From: Polytrichum commune
Taxonomy: Eukaryota; Streptophyta; Polytrichopsida; Polytrichales; Polytrichaceae
Length of the DNA stretch: 64,000 nt
Assembly (NCBI GenBank): GCA_950295325.1
Contig: OX485805.1
Coordinates: 24,725,501-24,789,500 of the forward strand
Direction of reading: 5' to 3'
How positions within the stretch are numbered: position 1 is the stretch's first letter; the number at the start of each line of letters is the position of its first letter. The notes under the pieces are model-generated. The model had not been told where the DNA came from. It searched no databases and saw nothing but the letters and a program-made list of their open reading frames with translations. Position numbers and translations under genes: made by a program. Positions 12,232 through 23,709 of this stretch are shown here, one piece after another.

Positions 12232-13204
12232 TTTTTGTGTTCCAAACTAGATGCAACTAGATAGATTATGCATAAATTGTAGATCTGTAAAAGTAGAGAA
12301 TGTCATCCATTCCAGGAACAACCTATCATGTATACCACGGAGCAGGGAAGTTGAGCTCAATCACGTGAAAGTTGAGCTGAGGAATTAAGAGTAGTCTACA
12401 GCTTGTAGATTAGTGATGGAGATTTAGTTAATTTCACCTGGCTATAAAGCATCATAATTTACAGCATCATTGGTGTAAATTAGGAATCTGCAATAAATTT
12501 ACCTTTGAGTTTGACAAGTTTCCCAATCAATGGATCGAAGCTGAAGAAATTTGTTTCCTCTGGAATTTGCCAAACCCAGCCACTCTTGTATGAGTGCCAC
12601 GCAACACGGCTTATCTCACTGGAAAATGAGCAAATCTATAATTGTTGCATTTAAATCAGCACCGTCCAGTTGTGACTTCCAAAATTTCCATGATCCTCTC
12701 TTCACTTCTTTGTGCCCTTCCATAGAGCAGACTTCCAATTTGTGAACTTCAATACGATTGGGCTCAAATCAGTGGGAGAGGACTATGTGACCACTTAAAG
12801 GGAAAGAGCATCTTCACTTTGACCTCATGTAAGGTAACCATGCCTTCAATGGTTGGTTTTATCTGTTTTCTATAAATTTGTACTTGAAATCAAGAGCCTT
12901 GATTTTTTTTTGTCAAACTGCAAATGTAGCTGCGGAATTCAGAAGTAATCCACATAAGTTTTTGAGCTTTTCTCTAGGTACTATGACTTACGAAAGTGCA
13001 AAGTGATGGAGGTATTAAGTGACCATGTAGGGCCCCCCTTGCTTGCTCCTTGAGTGACCCTATGATGGCTAACCTCTAGACCATGTTGTGAACCCAAGTG
13101 GTCTATATGTAGACCACAAAGCTTGACTTTAGAGGGCAATCATGCTTGTTCATAATGGCTGTCACCTAATCCTCAACCATGATTGGGCATATTTGATTTA
13201 AGTA

Positions 13205-14332
13205 CACCCTAACCTTGATAATGTCACACCCTCCGTTTCACCAAAAAGTGTGATATAAACAAGGTGTGACATACTTGATAATGTCACATTTTGTGCATAA
13301 TGTGATATTATCAAAAAATATGTAGAAAATCAAAATATAATTACAATTAAAAAAAAAAACAAATACGAGACTTCAATGTTTTTGAATGTAAAATCTAATT
13401 CAAAATTATGAATAACAACAAGAGCACATCATAATGTGTCATTGAGATCAAGTAAAGACCTCTCACTAGAGACAAAGAAGCTTCTAATGTCACATTGTTT
13501 TGTTGATGTTAAATGTGCAACACCAATTCTAATGAGTTTGTCATGGATTTTTTCCATTTCTAACAACTCATGAGTGCTGAAAATCTAAGAACCTTGGCTA
13601 GCCATAAAATTCAAAACATCTTTAGCATATTTTTATGCATCGCTTAGCTTCACTACTTTAGACTCATCATCACTGCTATCAACAATCAATGGGTCCACTT
13701 CCATGGAATCAATAACATGTTCGCCATCTTGCACTAATTGCACAAGCTCCTCAGTAGAAAATTCCACCTCAAAATCATCTTCACCTTCCATGTTTATGTA
13801 CTCCAAAGGACAAAGCTTTTCTACAGGCTTGCCTTCAACATCCAAACCCAAATTTAATGCGGCGATGAGTCTACCCAATTCCAAAGTTGCTTCCTCCATT
13901 TTGGACTTCATACGTTCATCAAGAATGTTTATATCTGCATTCCACTCTGCATGCAATATGGCGGACTTTCTCCAACAATTTCTAATGGTTTGATCATCTA
14001 ATTCATGCCATGCTGCCACACACCATAGCATAGCTTGAAATACATCAACATTCAATGCCGAAAGCATTGAATGAGAGCTCATTCAATGACCCCCAATATG
14101 CATTGCTTTAGCCCATGCTCACCCATGAACAATAATATCGAACCCATGCCCACCCATACAATCCATCCATACTTGATATTATCACATTCACACTACGGAT
14201 TTTGAAAAAAAATAGTGACATTATCAAGGGTGATAACGAGGGAGTTTTACACTATGAAAATCGGTTTCAAACTTTTAGGTGACAATATCAAGGTGTTCTA
14301 TTAACAAGGGTGACATTATCAAGGTTAGGGTG
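13205..14332 (-). mobile_element. pogo/Tigger-type Tc1-mariner DNA transposon, 1128 bp
   Basis: Perfect inverted ends begin CACCCTAACCTTGATAATGT and extend about 23 nt; both are flanked by the dinucleotide TA (13203-13204 and 14333-14334), the target duplication of Tc1/mariner elements. Additional TGACATTATCAAG-like motifs are repeated just inside both ends, probably transposase-binding sites. The interior carries only the last part of a transposase frame, so the element is non-autonomous or decayed. It lies between the cyclophilin and the basic-protein gene. Confidence 0.85.
13633..14082 (-). pseudogene. pogo/Tigger transposase, C-terminal fragment
   Basis: A 149-residue frame beginning with MSSHSMLSALNVDVFQAMLW, followed by WHELDDQTIRNCWRKSAIL, resembles the region after the DDE catalytic core in CENP-B/Tigger-like transposases (the N-V-x-x-A-x-x-W ... 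T-I-x-N-C-W pattern). The rest is acidic and typical of the variable tail. The DNA-binding and catalytic parts expected in a full protein of about 400-500 residues are absent, so this remnant cannot catalyse transposition. It sits inside the TIR element 13205-14332. Confidence 0.7.
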
Positions 14333-14364
14333 TAGTCAAATTAGGGTCACTTAACGTTGTAGAG

Positions 14365-15258
14365 CAGTGATCGGGGAGATTTTTGGGCATAACTAGTTAA
14401 GATCCTAGTGTTTGCAAGTCCAACCGGTTACATGTTGACATTCTCCGGTTTTCCTTTATTAAATTGGGGTATATTGTATAAATTCCTCTGAAATGATTGG
14501 TAATTTTCTTGCAGTCTTGAACTTCAACTGGCTATTTCTCAAACTCAACCGGTTTATTTGTAACTAACTGTCGGTTCTCCCCAACTATGTTCAGGGAAAA
14601 CCGACGGCTAGTTCATTATCAGCCGATGGATTTCCCCTCATGGCCGGTCCAAATTTCCAACCATCAGATGGCAATCCGACTGTAATTTCAATCCTCCGGC
14701 AATTAGCCGATGGACCATAAAATGTCCCGGAAATGTAGCCGATTCTTCTTGTGAGTTATTGGATTTCAGCCGGAAGCATCCAGAGTGCTATTTGTCTAGG
14801 GCATCTGATGATGCACTTGAGGAAGTACCCTAAACCTTAAACTTTTTGAATTATGCAACCTTTCCATGACCAAATCCAATTGCTTCTATGAAGAATGGGG
14901 GGACCCTTGGCCTTCAAGCGGTGAAGGCATTGCTAGGTTCAATTTCTGCCAAGGATATTAACTCTTCAAATTTAAAGTTTTGAACATGCCTTTCTTTTCA
15001 CTTATTCAAGATTTTGTACTAAGAAATGATTTCTAATAACTTTTCATACATTTTTTAAACAATTAGTGCCGATATGAATTCCATTTAATCGGATATTGGC
15101 CAATGAAAATATGAAAATATAGGCAATTGGCCGATTGATTTTACAAAAGACCGGTTCTTGCCGATGTAAATTGGAAAAATCCCGACCCTTTGTAGCAACT
15201 ACTGGCAATTAGCCACTAAGGCTTCAAAAACCTCCCGAACTCTGCTCCCCAATCATTG
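14365..15258 (+). mobile_element. family B hAT-like MITE carrying a nested family A insertion
   Basis: Ends CAGTGATCGGGGAGA (left) and, complemented, CAATGATTGGGGAGA (right) are flanked by the identical octamer TTGTAGAG at 14357-14364 and 15259-15266. Removing the 660-bp insertion and its duplicated target leaves an element of about 226 bp. The interior has CCGGTTACATGTTGACATTC and CAAACTCAACCGG landmarks but no coding capacity. 8-bp duplications and CA-starting ends fit hAT. Confidence 0.85.
14585..15244 (-). mobile_element. family A hAT-like MITE, 660 bp, copy 1
   Basis: Runs from CTATGTTCAGGGAAAACCG to the complement of CAGAGTTCGGGAGG, with the exact target duplication CTCCCCAA at 14577-14584 and 15245-15252. 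It is inserted only a few bases from the right end of the family B element. The second copy (24782-25441) has the same length and is inverted relative to this one. No coding capacity. Confidence 0.88.
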
Positions 15259-15932
15259 TTGTAGAGGTGGTGTGCATTATGGGAAGGTAAGACCTATATG
15301 GGAGGTGGCTCACTTCTAAACCTAATTCGGGTAGTTAGGAATCTCTTAACTTAGTTAGCTCACTGTTTCTTTAATTGTTGTTGTTGGCCTTATAAAACCC
15401 TTAAATAGGTGATCGAAAGAGAACATTAACTGAATAAAATACATTTACCTTAACATCTACATCTCGACTTAATTCTGAAAATTGATTTGGTACTATGATA
15501 CTCTGCGTGTTTTGCAATTGCTAACCGGATGAGACAATTCCTGATCCGATCCAACAGTCAGATTTTGTCTGTGGAATTGTAAGGCCACATACCTTATACC
15601 CGCTCTAGCATATCCGGGAGGGAGTCGTATGTACATACCCGGCCATCCAGATACCCGGGAACCGGAGGAGAGCGGAAGGGGTGCCTCGCTTTCTTGATCC
15701 CCCTTCGCACATCGCCGACGACGCTAGTCCGCTTTGCTCTTCGGGGATTCGCAATTGTCGTGTCCCTTGTCCCTTGTCCTACAATTCCTTCGTCGCAACC
15801 GAAAATGCTTCATGACCAAGCCATAGGAGTCCTGCGATCTTGTAAATTTTAATTTGGTTGCATCAAATTGAGCTTCGAGCAAGCCCTAAGGGCTGGGTGA
15901 GAAGAAATTGAGCTTTGGAAGAGTGGAGCACG
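15259..15932. other. promoter and leader region of the basic-protein gene
   Basis: Includes a dispersed repeat at 15506-15595 related to 9656-9775. The GC-richer stretch from about 15600 (with CCGGGAACCGGAGGAGAGC) leads into the start codon and probably contains the promoter and 5' leader. No TATA box can be assigned with confidence. Confidence 0.4.
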
Positions 15933-18781
15933 ATGAACAAGTTCAATTTGCCTCGTCGTAACATTCAGAAAGAGAGACGTGCGAAGCGAGCTGAGAAACG
16001 GAGACTTCGATCTAGTGCTGCGTCTCTCAAGGTTTCTGCAAAGGCTCCGTCACGTGCAATTACGGGCAAGAAATCTCGCAAACTGCAGAAGAAATGGCGT
16101 CAGGTAATTGCAATGCCGTCTCGGTCGAACCTGATTTGCGCAATTGAGTAGGGGATTGAGCACCGGATGAGAGTTTGAATATCGTTGATCGTGCTGAGAG
16201 TGCTGGGGAAGCTGATGGATAAATGAGTGTTATGAACACTCTGGGGTCTTAATTAGACCATGTCGTGAGGAAATGCGTGTTAAATAGCACGTTGATTTTG
16301 ATTACATCCTACGGAGGAATTACGATGATTTTATCTTACACTCTTCAACCAGCGCATTATCACAGGGTTGTGCAATTGAACAGGGGATCGATTCAGAAGA
16401 GTCACAGAAGTGAAGGGAAGCTGTTTCATTGTTTTTGAGAATAATTTTCACGTTTCTTACACAGTCTCCGACTAGGCGAGGGCACGAATGTAGGTTAGGA
16501 GGCACGGATTCGAAGTAGTAGATAGGTGGCCACATTTTTGAGACTTCGACACACAGGATGGGAATTTGAAATTTCGTTGATCGTGCTCAGAATCCTGCGG
16601 AAGCTGATAGATAAACCAGTGTTAGAACACTCAGATAACTTAATTAGACCTTGTCGTCAGGAAATAAGTGTAATTGAACCGGAGGTTTGATGAAAAAGCG
16701 TCACAGAAGTGAAGGGAGGCTCTTTTTTTTTGAAATAATTATCACGTTTCTTTGCACAAGAACGGAGTAGGCGAGGGTATGAATGTAGGGTAGGAGGCAC
16801 AGGTGCAAACTGGCTGGAAGGTGGCCACAGTTTGAGACTTAGAAACACAGGACGAGATTTTAAAATTTCGTTGATCGTGCTGAGAGTCCTGATAACGGAA
16901 GCTAATTGATAAATAAGCGTTACAACGCTCAGGTAGCTTAATTAGATCATGTCGTGAGGAAATACGTGTTAGAAAGCGCGTTGATTCTGGTTATGTCCTC
17001 TGGAGGACTTACGGCGATTTCATCTTACACTCTTCACCGAATGCAGCCAGCCTATTATCACAGGGTCGAATGTGAGAGAGAGAGAGAGACAGAGACCTTT
17101 AGAGCTGAGTTTTTGTATGTGTAGGTGTTTTAAGAGGCCTTCACCGTCACAAGGGGATTGATTACATACAATGCCTGGGAAGTGTGTCATCACAAGGTCT
17201 TGGTCCCTATATGGTCAGTGTTTTCCCTGCATTAGCTTGATTCAGTGGCTTGATTGCGGTCACTGTTGGTGCAGCAGCAATTCCTTGTCCTTAACCTAAG
17301 TGTCTACGAGCTTCAGTTTCAGCATTTGAGTGTATCTACTATGAATGTATTGATGAACTTAAGAGCTATTTCTCGTTAGCAATTGAAAGGGGATTCCGAC
17401 GCACCAAAGTATGCCGTATTTGAACTCCGTATGCAGAACTTATAAACGTTCAAAGTTGTTGGTAGATGACTCAAAACCAACGCGGGAGCCTGATGTTAAG
17501 GTGGTAGACTTTCTTAGAATCAATATGTATCTATTGTGCAAGGTTTAGGGGGTTGGTTTTGGGTGCGGTGTTGGTTTTCGCATGCTCTACCTTATATGCG
17601 AATGCAGGGGACTCAGGTTTACCTAACAGTTTGTCCATTCACTGTGCGTAATAATACGGTACGGTGGATATTTATTTCATATGTTGCATAGTTGCATATC
17701 ACCGTGGAGTGCGATTGAATAGTCAGACGTTATTCATTGCTCTCCTTTGAGTAGGCTTGGCTTGTGGCTGTAAATGGAGACTCATATTTTACATAGTCCA
17801 AAGTACGTGATCCAGGTTGTGACCTTGTAGAAGTAGGACGTGGCACTTGGAAAACACATTCTGAGAGGGTATGTGATGGCCATATAAACTGCTCTGGTCA
17901 AATTGTTGTTTAGACTTGTGTTTCATTAGCATACATGTAAATTTTGCATAATTGTATAGCCAGATGGTAGATGATGCCTAGAAAGGTTGCCCTTCAAGTT
18001 GTTTAATACACTGGCGTTTCCACTGGTTCTCTACACATATACAGATTTCATGAAACTCATCACGTGGCATGCAGGCTCAGAAGGAGGCTTTACAGAGTGG
18101 ATTAGTCACAATGCATGACATTGAGATGATGGTGGTGGAGGATGAAGGTTCAATCACCAACCTTTTGACTGTAGTTAAGCAACAATGCAACATGTCTGCA
18201 ATGGCTTTGTTTAAAAATGTGGTAGGACTTCTGTTTGCAAACTCTGATCTAGGAGAGGGAGCTCATCATTGACTGTCTCTTCTCCGTTGGATTATATTTC
18301 TCGAAATTGCATCTTTTTGGGAGGCTGAATATGTGGCTTCCAAGCAGGTGGAGATGGTCAAGGTTCATCGCAGCCAAAACTGAACAAGTCTGCACGAGGT
18401 TTCCACTTGAAGAAACGAGCTAAATTGAGGCTGAAGAGTTCATCCTCCAAAGGTAATGCACAGCTTTGCTTCAACTGCGCTTTTGAAGAGCATCTTTATT
18501 ACTTGATAGGGTTGTGTAATGGGATGAAGGCCTCCCCATCAACTCAAGATATTATTGCAAGCCACTATGTTCTGGATACAATACAACAATTAGCACCGCT
18601 CACTATTTGAAAACCCATAAATTATGAACAACTGATCGTACGATTGTTTGTCTCACATTTACTTGGCAAGAACTGTCATCTCCCCTGCCTAATGGATGCT
18701 ATAATGAAAGCAGGGAAACAAGTCAGTGAACCTATGACCACTACTGGAGCTGAAGCTGAAGACGCCATGATGATGCAATGA
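15933..18781 (+). CDS. small basic nuclear/nucleolar-type protein, C11orf98-like family, four exons
   Basis: Exons 15933-16103, 18075-18147, 18348-18452 and 18714-18781 have GT/AG borders and matching phases and give 138 residues. The protein opens MNKFNLPRRNIQKERRAKRA, very rich in K and R, continues with TGKKSRKLQKKWRQAQKEAL (about 50-69) and GLVTMHDIEMMVVEDEG, and after a second basic patch (FHLKKRAKLRLK, about 100-111) ends in a short acidic tail. The order of an N-terminal RPR/K-rich block, GKK-x-RKL and AQKE, then a DxEM-type segment matches, from memory, the C11orf98 family of vertebrates and an uncharacterised plant family. Function is not known; nucleolar or ribosome-associated location is only a guess from composition. 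The ATG at 15933 is chosen because the conserved MNKFN start follows it; the frame upstream lacks a closer ATG. Confidence 0.75.
16178..17070. repeat. degenerate tandem triplication inside intron 1 of the basic-protein gene
   Basis: Three successive units start with TTTCGTTGATCGTGCT-type sequence at about 16180, 16567 and 16861. Shared internal landmarks are GGAAGCTGAT, CTTAATTAGA then CATGTCGT, GTCACAGAAGTGAAGGGA and TAGGAGGCAC. Unit lengths are about 390, 295 and 210 bp, differing by internal deletions. An (AG)n run lies at about 17073-17095. Confidence 0.75.
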
Positions 18782-21135
18782 CAAGCTGGGCTGCTGTACA
18801 TCAGCAGAGCCATTTCATATTCTTGACAGAGCCACCCTTGAAGGACTTTGAACGAGGAGACGCCATGAGGGCTTGTGAAACTCAGCGATGATGGATCTGC
18901 TGTTGACTATTGAAGAGCTTTATGATCAGTCTTGGAGTTTGCTTGGGGCTAGAGGTTCTCAATGATGTTCGAGGATTGAGAAGTTGGTATCTTCGTCTTC
19001 TCTTCTAAGCTTCTACTGGTATGCTTGTGCTTGGGATGTCCAGAACGTGGATTGATTGAATCAGAGGGATACCAGGTGTGCACCAAATGCAATGTACCTG
19101 GGAATTTTGTCAGATGCACAAGTTCTACAATCACATCCAGGTCTGTGGTGGAAGGGAATTGTGGTTGTATTAAGAAACTTGGGAAAACTTGAATCCTGCA
19201 CCCCATCTTTGTGCGATGAGTTCAGGTAAGGTCCAAGACCGAACAATGGGTTTTTTGAGGAAGCTCATCTCAAAGAACTGGATCTGCACATGCGCAAGGA
19301 GATTCACCTTGGCTCGTTATCATGACGTGTAGGTCTTCTGTAATGATAGTTTGATGTACTTGTCGTTGCCTTCCAGTAATGGCTACAGTCTTTGGTGCCA
19401 AGGCTGTTCCACCCTGTTTGTTGTCATATTTCCTGCTTTATGACTGCCATCCTCCCTTATCAAGCCTGGCTAAATGGGAAGCATTTGACAGAAGATTGGT
19501 GACGAGTAAGGATCTGTAACAAAAAACAACATTTGGGAATCTGTACTACAGTAGTAATTTGTGTTCTCGACTTGAATGCCTCCCAGATTTTGCCTTCACC
19601 AAAGCTCAAGTTAATTTTTTTGTAGAAGCAAACAGCTTCTGAAATGAACTCCGTATTCCTCACCAACTCCTTAAGACATTGCAGACAACGTATCTGTTGC
19701 AAAAGATGCTTTTTCACATCTCATGTGAAGTAATGTATGTAGGAGGTTTATGTTGCCATGTAAGTTTGTCCTATTAGTGTGGACCACACTGATTTTATAG
19801 AGCCTTTCTTAAATGTTAAGTTGAGATTCAATGTACATTGTTGGACTATGTATCACCTCAACCAAACGGCACTGGTCCACCTGTTAGTGCGTGAGTAAAC
19901 CGACCTTTATTTCCCAGACTTCCATAGGTGATAAGCAGGTTTGGCACTTTGGTGCTGAAATGCTAGTTCTTTGAGGTGAGCATGGGATTTTGTAGGAGTT
20001 CCAACTAATAGAAAAGTGACTTGTGGCACTTTGATCAGATTCTGAATTTTTGGGGGCAAAATTGCTTTTCACTTAGGGCATATCAGTGAAGAAGAGGACC
20101 AGTCAATCAGAATGAAATGAATAAAATGGACGAAGGTATTAAGCATATCCAAAAGTAGCACCTGATCTAAACAACACCTGGAAATCTTGTATAGTAGATA
20201 GATATTGGTCATGAAGATGTACACCATTTGAACATTTGATGTAGGTGTGAGTTTTTGGTTGCCTACAAATGAAACTTTGAACTCATAACTTTTGCATATA
20301 ATGTCCAAACAATGCGTTCTTTAATGTATTGGATTCTTTATATTTTGCCAAAATGACTATTCTATAATAGAAAAACTAGTATGCTTAGTGTGTATACTGT
20401 TAGTTTTAGATTTACTTACCTTATGAGCTCAACATATGGAAAATCATTCTAGATTTAATAGTTAACATAATTGGGATGGCCTATGTGATTGCTTAGTCCT
20501 TTCTTTCCAAAGAGAACCCCAAGAGATCTCTCTCAAAAAGAGAAGTCACCTTGGAGCCATTTCATGTCTTCATCAAGAGGCTACTTGGCATCAAGATTCT
20601 TTAATGGTACAAGAACAAATAAGTGCAAATTTTGTTTAATTTCATTTTAATTTGAAGAGAACGAATCTATGAAGATTGTGTGAAGCTTGTAGAAGGGTTG
20701 TGATGAAGACTTGGAGGAAACAAAATTTCATGCCCAGTGTTGCCCATTGCAAGGATTGGCCATCTTTAGTAGTGCGGGCAACACCATGAACCAAAAATAT
20801 TTCAAAAATTGCATTCAAGTTCATTGCAAGCTCATCATCCGGTCACTAAACTTTGACCGCCTCTAGAATAGGCAAGTATGAACTCTAGATTGAAAATTCA
20901 AATTCTATATTTCTATTGAACTTCCTCATTCATGCAGTCATCCAAATCTAAGCGAAACAAGATTTTCACTAGCTACCCAAACTTGGGAACTTAAACTTTA
21001 CGAGCATTGTATTTTCTCAAATTTCGTTGAAACAAAAATATTTTCCTTCCCATATCTTCACGATGGAGTTGGTTTCCACATACAAGTGACCAATCATAAA
21101 ATGTGTTGGTCATAGTGGGCTAAATTGTCCTCAAC
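18782..21135. other. downstream spacer, no gene recognised
   Basis: Holds the 3' end of the basic-protein transcript and then about 2 kb with only short frames lacking any recognisable family. No TIR pair, RNA gene or strong tandem repeat was seen. Confidence 0.35.
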
Positions 21136-21807
21136 ACATGCGGAGGTCACTAGCTATATACTTTTGTAAATCACGTGCGGTCAGGGGTTATTAAAGATGG
21201 GCTATTTATCTAAATTTCTTAAATAATTGGCACCCTATTAGTAAATAAAATGGTAATTTGAGGTATTTTTCAAGGCCCTATAGTTATATGAAATTATTTT
21301 ATAGACTCTATTTAATTTGTGAACTATACTATTTAACAAAATCTTGGAGTATTGACACATTTTGATGTTAATCCATAACTAAACGACAACAAAACTTAAC
21401 AAAATTTTCAAATAATAACAATTGTGCTCAATACCTAAAGTGTTGCTAAGTTGGTGTGGTTACCTTCAAAAACATGAACAAAAACTAGAATAAAGGATAC
21501 TGCATGAATAGAAATTCCTTGAAATAGAATTTGGTTGAGGGCCTGATCACATATGATTTCACACTATCCTTGAGGGCATGTAACCACACTACATGATTTT
21601 GAAAATGTCTTGGGATGGCCTTTGGACACTTATGGGCTCTCACAATTTCAGGATCACAACTCTTGGCTCGTGTGTGAAGTGGCCTTAAACCATGACATCC
21701 AATGCAAACTTTTATAGTGGATGACTTTTTGAAATGTAACTAGAAATTATATTGATGGATGAATGAACCTTCTAATGACATGTGCCAGTGTGTAAGAAAA
21801 TGATGAC

Positions 21808-22600
21808 GGGAGTTAGATAGCTCCCGATGGAAGATCTTTGCGTTGGAGTTAGACAACTCCGATTGGGAGTTAGACACCTCCCTCTAGAAGGTCTTTGTGT
21901 TGGAGTTAGACAACTCCAACTAGAAGATATGAATCGGAATTAGACAACTCCCAGCGGATGGATGTTATTCATTGCAATTAGACAACTCTCAATGGATAGA
22001 TGAATCAAGTTGGACTTAGATAGTTCCAACTAGAAGAATGGATGAATCCCGGGTACGCAACTCCCGTATTATATGGTCCTGATTATAATCACTTATAATG
22101 CATTTTAGTCCAATATTGAGTGATACAATTTGTTTTAATGTAGGAACCCTTGTAGCCCTTCTAACAAGGGATCCAAAAATGTAATTATATATAGGAAATG
22201 AATATATTTTGAAGCATATAATTGCATTAAAAACCTAATTATATGATTCTTTTTAATACAGGTACCATAGGTCAAACTACCCAACTTTTTGGACTTTTTA
22301 ATAAAATTTTAACATTGTGAATGAATTATAATTTTAATGGGAGGCAACTATTCGTGGCTTATAATTTTAATGGGAGGCTTAATAAATATGCAACCCAACT
22401 TTTTTTTCATCTCATTTTATTTAATTTGGTCTTCACCCAACTTTTTGATCATTTTAATTTGATATAATTTGATGTAATTTTTACAAAAGCCGTCCTCTAA
22501 GCCGTTTTAAGTACGATGCGTCGATGCACCCTGTGTATAATATGGGAGTTGCATACCCAGGGGATGAATCAATCAAGTTGGAATTAGTCAATTCCAACTG
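21808..22600. repeat. array of about eight small hairpins, interrupted by a MULE
   Basis: Successive near-palindromes such as GGGAGTTAGATAGCTCCC, TTGGAGTTAGACAACTCCAA and TTGGACTTAGATAGTTCCAA, each a 6-8 bp stem around a TTAGA-type centre, are spaced about 30-45 bp apart. The last unit (TTGGAATTAGTCAATTCCAA) lies beyond the Mutator-like insertion and continues the same surrounding phrase (GATGAATCAA...GTTGGA), so the array predates the insertion. Confidence 0.8.
22049..22561. mobile_element. Mutator-like MITE, 513 bp, 9-bp target duplication
   Basis: Left end CCGGGTACGCAACTCCCGTA and right end, complemented, CCTGGGTATGCAACTCCCAT pair over about 25 bp. The flanks are the identical 9-mer GGATGAATC (22040-22048 and 22562-22570). 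A 9-bp duplication is diagnostic of Mutator-like elements. The interior is AT-rich without coding capacity. Confidence 0.85.
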
Positions 22601-23709
22601 GAAGAATGTGATTGCGTTAAAAGATGAATTAGGGGTTTAAGAAGAACCAAAGATAGAAGATTCATAATAGAACTAAAGATAGAGCTATGATAGAATACTT
22701 TACTAAATTTTGAAATAGAAAGTAAACGTAGTGCCTTTGACATAAGAGGTAGCTCAGAGTAGGAGAGAGTATCTTTGTCTCTCTCATATGGTTTTGTGGC
22801 TGAGCTTAGACCGAGACATTCGGTCTATAATTGTACTTAGATGTAATCATAACATTAAGTAGCAATGCTAGGAGGGTATCCTTTGAGAACCCGCAATATT
22901 ACCTCAACAAGAAGGGAAAAGCTTGCAAAGCAAGGGTGAATGAATGGATAATTAATCAAAGATAATAGCTTCAAAAAGGTATTAAAGAGGTTTCCAATGC
23001 GGGTGTGAGAAGACGTTTCCAAAAAGTGCAACTACCTTTTTGACCTCACCAACTTTCCCGTTGCTTTACATCTATTTAGACTTTTTAAGATCGTAATTTA
23101 GCCTAGATTAGAACCCTCACCACCACTTGGCATTAGTTTTGTCCTAGAAACCAACATAATTAATTTTAAGCACTGAAAGTAACTACGCAAATAAATTAAA
23201 AATTGTCTAGGTAAAACTCAAAAGTAATGCTGCTTTTGCTCTTGAAAGAGCATCAAACCAGCACGCACCAACTTAATGCTCTTTTGAGAAGGTCATTCTG
23301 GGCTTGCGACTTAATGTTATGATTGAGAAATGGTGAGTTTTTTTAAACTTACCATTATATTGATAGTTGATTATGGAAGTGTTGTGAAAGTTGGTGGCAA
23401 ACCTATGGGAGGTTTGCTACACTTTTAGTCAATTGCGGCAAATTCTCATCCCATCCAAATACAATCATTGAACCTCACAAAATTTCTTGGTTGTCCAAAT
23501 ATTACATATCTTACATTATAAATTTAAATTAAATACCACCTTTACTTATCACCTACCCTACTTTAGACATAATATTGTATGGGTCTTTTATCCAACCTAT
23601 AATTACTCAAAAAATTGTATAAATTTTTGCTCTATTGAATCAAAAGTACCCTATATTTTTTCTCACGTGGTTTAGAGAAATCTTGACAGTGGCCTCCATG
23701 TCCCTCAAC

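Larger units (their letters stand above)
21136..23701. mobile_element. large family D TIR element (about 2.57 kb) with nested elements
   Basis: Left end ACATGCGGAGGTCACT and right end, complemented, ACATGGAGGCCACT; each is followed inward by an A/T-rich stretch, then ATCACGTGCGG (left) or ACCACGTGAG (right), the subterminal motif of family D. The flanks are TCCTCAAC (21128-21135) and CCCTCAAC (23702-23709), 7 of 8 matching, as for an older insertion. Inside are a family C end (21540-21690), the hairpin array and a Mutator-like insertion. No transposase is recognisable. Confidence 0.6.

Noticed and set aside
15915-15932. Upstream extension of the basic-protein gene to a TTG codon
   Set aside because: The only ATG in frame near the conserved MNKFN start is at 15933; a TTG start is not expected in a plant nuclear gene.
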